Part shown: positions 6,601 through 8,298 of the stretch, in pieces | Layout of the letters: every line of letters begins with the position of its first letter | How positions within the stretch are numbered: position 1 is the stretch's first letter | Assembly: GCA_031296355.1 (NCBI GenBank) | Contig: JARLFX010000400.1 | Coordinates: 1-8,298, forward strand | Direction: 5' to 3' | Origin: Acidobacteriaceae bacterium | Lineage (GTDB): Bacteria > Acidobacteriota > Terriglobia > Terriglobales > Acidobacteriaceae | Length of the DNA stretch: 8,298 bases | The notes under the pieces: model-generated | Seen by the model: the letters and a program-made list of their open reading frames with translations, nothing else | Database searches by the model: none | Told to the model about the DNA's origin: nothing | Position numbers and translations under genes: made by a program

Positions 6601-8219
6601 AGCGCGCCATTCAGATTCTGAAAGTGGCTGGCATCGGTCGCATTGCATGCAGCGCCCTGCTGATTCACGCCGTCGGTAGAACGCCACAGCCCCGCATCGT
6701 TACCGAAGTAGACCAGCGGCTGTGCGGAAGTTGCCAGTGCCGCAATAGCATGTTGCGCCGGTGCGACGCTCGCCGGCGTGCCGCACCCATTGCCCGTATT
6801 CGTAGTGTTGCGCCACACGCAACCCGCGGCCAGCGAACACCGGAAGATATCCTGCGTGCCTGCATAGAGCAGCGTATCCGCGCCACTGGGCACAGCCGCC
6901 AGTGCCAGGTTATAGCCACCCTGCGCAATCGCCGTATTCGATGTGGATGTCTCAAGCGCAGCCGATGCCAGGTGCGTGCCAAATCCAATCCCGTTCGCGC
7001 AACTGCTGCCGTTCAGCGCGCACGCATCCTGCCACACGCCCTGGTCAAGATTGTTGGTATCCACCGTCAGCGCAAAGGTATCGCCGGTTACAGCATTCAC
7101 CGCAAGCGCGCCGTGAAAGATGGGGCACGCCGCGCTGCCGGGAATCCCCGAATTGGCTGGGCAGTTTACCGTGGTCAGCCCCGTCCCCGGCTGGTTCGCC
7201 AGCCGCGTCCAGTTCACTCCGTCGGCGGACTGGTAGTATCCGTGCCCGCGCACCGCCGCATAAAACCGCTGGCGCATCGGATTCCACACCACCGCTGTCG
7301 CCGCATTGCCTTCCCACCCGGAATAGCTCGTCAGCGGCGACTGCACCACCTGGCTGCCATCGCTCAGGGTTGCAATCTGCCACGTCACACCGCTATCGGT
7401 GGAGTAGAAAAGTCCGTGTACGCTCGCGCCGTTCGTGGTGGCGTTTACGATAGCCGCGTCCGCCGCCTGCGATACCGCGGCCACCACCAGCCCCGGCGTC
7501 GTTGTGCTCCACGCAAAACCCGCGAAGCCTTCGCCCACGAACGAATGATTTCCTGTGACGCCATCATGCGAACCGGCAATCAGCGCCCACGTCAGCCCGC
7601 CATCCGCGGAACGCAACAAGCCCGTGCCGTAGTAGGAGTCCAGCGCATCATTCGGATCGCCCGTGCCCGCCAGCACTACGCCACTGCCTCCCGGCTGCAC
7701 GCTGATAGCGCCGATGCTGAGCGATGCGGTAGCTGCTGTGCCATTGAAGACCGGCAACGTGTCCGTCAGCGGAGTAAAGACGACGCTGGCTGCTGGTCCC
7801 GCTGCATTCACGCTCTTCCACGCGCCGCCGCCGGTGGTTGCAATATAGATAGTGTTGCCGCTGGCGTCTGCCGGATCGATTGCAATGCCGGTAACGCGGC
7901 CAGTGATCTTGCCATACGCAATGCTGGCGACCTGCACCGGCCCAACCGGCTGCCACGTGGTGCTGAGCCCGCCCAACGGAGTCAGCCGTGGCGATTGTTG
8001 CGCCAGCGTGCGTGCATCCATCATGTTTTGTGCGGTGGCTGTGCCGGCAGATTGCCGCCCTGCCAGAAACGCCTGCGCGCGATTCTGGGGTACTTGCTGC
8101 CCCTGCACAGCCGGCACGGCAAGCAACAGCAGCGCGAGCGCCCACCGTTGCAAGGCACGGTGCCGTGTGAAAGATACTCTTTGAGTCAGGCCCATCCAAC
8201 CGATCAACGCGGCACACAA
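3687..8219 (-). CDS. Giant exported BNR-propeller / choice-of-anchor-D / Ig-like protein with split C-terminal domain
   Basis: The frame encodes 1510 residues from a TTG (8219); an ATG at 8195 (Met9) is the more likely start because it opens directly on a signal peptide (basic n-region, then ALALLLLAVPAVQG, cleavage near residue 40). Neither start has a clear ribosome binding site. Residues about 80-925 form a beta-propeller region of sialidase/sortilin type with Asp-box-like repeats RSADGGLTW (203), YSTDSGVTW (272), QSADGVNW (330), RSTDGVN (513) and RSTDGGAHW (820), closing with GTYGRGIWQIP (911-921). Close Cys pairs (353/365, 400/407, 461/467, 614/620, 870/877) suggest disulfides outside the cytoplasm. 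Residues about 935-1343 are four tandem ASH-type (choice-of-anchor D) domains. Residues 1344-1510 are an Ig-like domain interrupted by a hydrophobic-Arg5-hydrophobic cassette. No catalytic residues for a glycosidase or peptidase could be identified. It is probably a cell-envelope adhesion, binding or scaffold protein; that role is inference. Confidence 0.93.
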   Translation of the reverse strand: MCAALIGWMGLTQRVSFTRHRALQRWALALLLLAVPAVQGQQVPQNRAQAFLAGRQSAGTATAQNMMDARTLAQQSPRLTPLGGLSTTWQPVGPVQVASIAYGKITGRVTGIAIDPADASGNTIYIATTGGGAWKSVNAAGPAASVVFTPLTDTLPVFNGTAATASLSIGAISVQPGGSGVVLAGTGDPNDALDSYYGTGLLRSADGGLTWALIAGSHDGVTGNHSFVGEGFAGFAWSTTTPGLVVAAVSQAADAAIVNATTNGASVHGLFYSTDSGVTWQIATLSDGSQVVQSPLTSYSGWEGNAATAVVWNPMRQRFYAAVRGHGYYQSADGVNWTRLANQPGTGLTTVNCPANSGIPGSAACPIFHGALAVNAVTGDTFALTVDTNNLDQGVWQDACALNGSSCANGIGFGTHLASAALETSTSNTAIAQGGYNLALAAVPSGADTLLYAGTQDIFRCSLAAGCVWRNTTNTGNGCGTPASVAPAQHAIAALATSAQPLVYFGNDAGLWRSTDGVNQQGAACNATDASHFQNLNGALGSLAEVLHFSQSTVDGNTLIAGLGALGTAGTTAASTQSAWPQLFAGASGYNAIDPGNPLNWYISTGTGVRINLCALGGACVAMDFAAQPAISAAQTAGDAALLDAPFLLDPAMSSNLILGTCRVWRGPGSGGALWSTANLLSGFLDGLPEPQCIAANGMVRSLAAGGAVNGGSSAQHAGSDVLYAGFAGLLSGGGTNGGHLFATTAANTATSATTWTDLWNSPVTNDPANNRSANNAQFNPGKFDISSIAVDAHDATGATVYATVMGFSGNGVSEPHVYRSTDGGAHWANISSNLPNAPANSVVIDPDSANTVYVAMDTGVYATTAVSTCVTPTVNCWSILGTGLPNAPVTQLAAITGAAAGSVTGLLRAGTYGRGIWQIPLLTATTVQQTAPVIQLSASTLTFAAQQAQTASAAQSITVTNTGNAALIVSQLAVTGDFTETDNCTAAAIAPNANCTVQVTFLPSMAGTRSGTLVLYANVAGGQASVTLSGVGLAPAAITLTPSLLVFAGDTLIGTTSAAMNLTVTNTGGIATALAAPVLTGEFAVSNNTCGTSLAANSACAIAVAFMPVASGTRNGTLTLTDSAGTQIAALTGTGAAPATDAISPSALSFSAQTIGTTSAIQQVTLTNSGDVALTLISTAVTGDFTVVNGCGSSLIAHGSCAVSVAFVPRSTGVASGLLSIADVNRTQTVALSGTGVALGGVSLTPARMDFGRVGVGLTSAPQTLTLTNSSSSPLTIRAMSGGGDFVVNGTGNCFAVLAVNASCAMTVVFVPLGGGARTGMLTVTDDAVNSPQTANFSGMGVDFSFVASGSSTQTISGGGATAGYGVLLTPATGISGTAAITCSGAPANATCTVSPAAVDLGSTPTLIQVNLSTATKHSAPSPVIPLTVAAAPLLALLARRRRRGLMLAALLMVCVGLGGCLVGRLIPAGPTSATGGIPTPPGTYTFTVTALDSVSLAQHSASLTVVVQ
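3783..3947 (-). other. Membrane cassette inserted in the C-terminal Ig-like domain
   Basis: This segment encodes about residues 1425-1479. It reads as a hydrophobic stretch (about 1425-1440, Ala/Leu-rich), five arginines (1441-1445), a second hydrophobic stretch (1446-1461), then LGGC with Cys1462 and a Gly/Pro/Thr-rich linker. Before it (1344-1420) lies the first part of an Ig-like fold, with SGTAAITCSGAPANATCTVS. After it (1480-1510) comes TPPGTYTFTVTA..., the part that normally completes such a fold. LGGC resembles a lipobox, but it is internal and far from the N-terminal signal, so lipidation is only speculation. Confidence 0.7.
4191..5417 (-). repeat. Four tandem ASH/choice-of-anchor-D domains of about 100 residues
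   Basis: Within the giant protein, units at about residues 935-1036, 1037-1139, 1140-1239 and 1240-1343 repeat one pattern: a start such as LTPS.L.F, then TSA.Q.(L/I)T(L/V)TN(T/S)G, a GDF or GEF turn, a Cys, a second Cys, V.F.P...G.R.G.L, and an ending like LSG.G. The Cys pairs are C985/C996, C1091/C1101, C1192/C1202 and C1295/C1305, with spacing 11, 10, 10 and 10. The fourth unit has SSSS in place of the usual TG after TLTN. These beta-sandwich domains are commonly spacers or stalks in exported bacterial proteins. Confidence 0.85.
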
Positions 8220-8298
8220 CCAGGCAGAGATGCGGGGAAGAGTTGCCTAATCTTCTGCCAGCGAAGAGAAAAGCGCAAGCGCAATGTGCAGATATAAA
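8220..8298 (-). other. Short upstream region of the giant surface-protein gene
   Basis: The 79 nt between the TTG codon and the window edge contain a tandem hexamer (TTGCGC twice on the minus strand, 8284-8273). TTGCGC could serve as a poor -35 element, but no matching -10 is present at 16-19 nt. No Shine-Dalgarno is visible before either candidate start. The promoter may lie outside the window. Confidence 0.3.

Noticed and set aside
6567..8297. Plus-strand open frame of 576 residues opposite the propeller part of the giant gene.
   Set aside because: The product is Arg/His/Cys-rich without domain features and lies entirely antisense to a gene with clear domains. Long antisense frames are expected in high-GC coding DNA.

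Overview
The window looks like chromosomal DNA of an acidobacterium, most likely class Terriglobia (Granulicella, Terriglobus or Edaphobacter type). This is an inference from three things: high-GC coding sequence, a gatC-gatA pair without gatB, and a very large exported protein. That protein combines a BNR-type propeller, tandem choice-of-anchor-D domains and an Ig-like domain interrupted by a membrane cassette, a style I associate with Terriglobia. No database search was possible. All supported genes are on the minus strand, so transcription runs from right to left.

Right to left. (1) Positions 8195-3687 encode an exported protein of about 1500 residues with a signal peptide, a beta-propeller region with BNR/Asp-box repeats, four tandem ASH-type domains each carrying a Cys pair, and a C-terminal Ig-like domain split by two hydrophobic segments flanking five arginines. 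(2) A 115-nt gap contains a small perfect hairpin. (3) A compact four-gene run follows: a HAD-IIIA phosphatase of GmhB type (3571-3011), a DUF721/DciA-like protein (2963-2607), gatC (2610-2281) and gatA (2281-836). DUF721-gatC share an ATGA overlap and gatC-gatA a TAATG overlap, so the last three are probably co-transcribed and translationally coupled. (4) Positions 835-468 are intergenic, with an almost perfect 14-bp inverted repeat and one doubtful small hydrophobic ORF. (5) Positions 467-1 hold the start of a multi-pass membrane protein that leaves the window on the left. It is built from two copies of one 55-residue unit.

Functionally, GatC and GatA are two subunits of the tRNA-dependent amidotransferase that makes Gln-tRNA(Gln) and/or Asn-tRNA(Asn); GatB must be encoded elsewhere. 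The GmhB-like enzyme would act in heptose or related sugar-phosphate metabolism. The DUF721 protein belongs to the family that includes the helicase loader DciA. Nothing in the sequence ties the giant surface protein to these housekeeping genes beyond orientation.

The most interesting items are the membrane cassette placed inside the Ig fold of the giant protein, the internally duplicated membrane protein at the left edge, and the altered zinc site of the GmhB-like enzyme. I saw no mobile element, CRISPR array, tRNA or rRNA.
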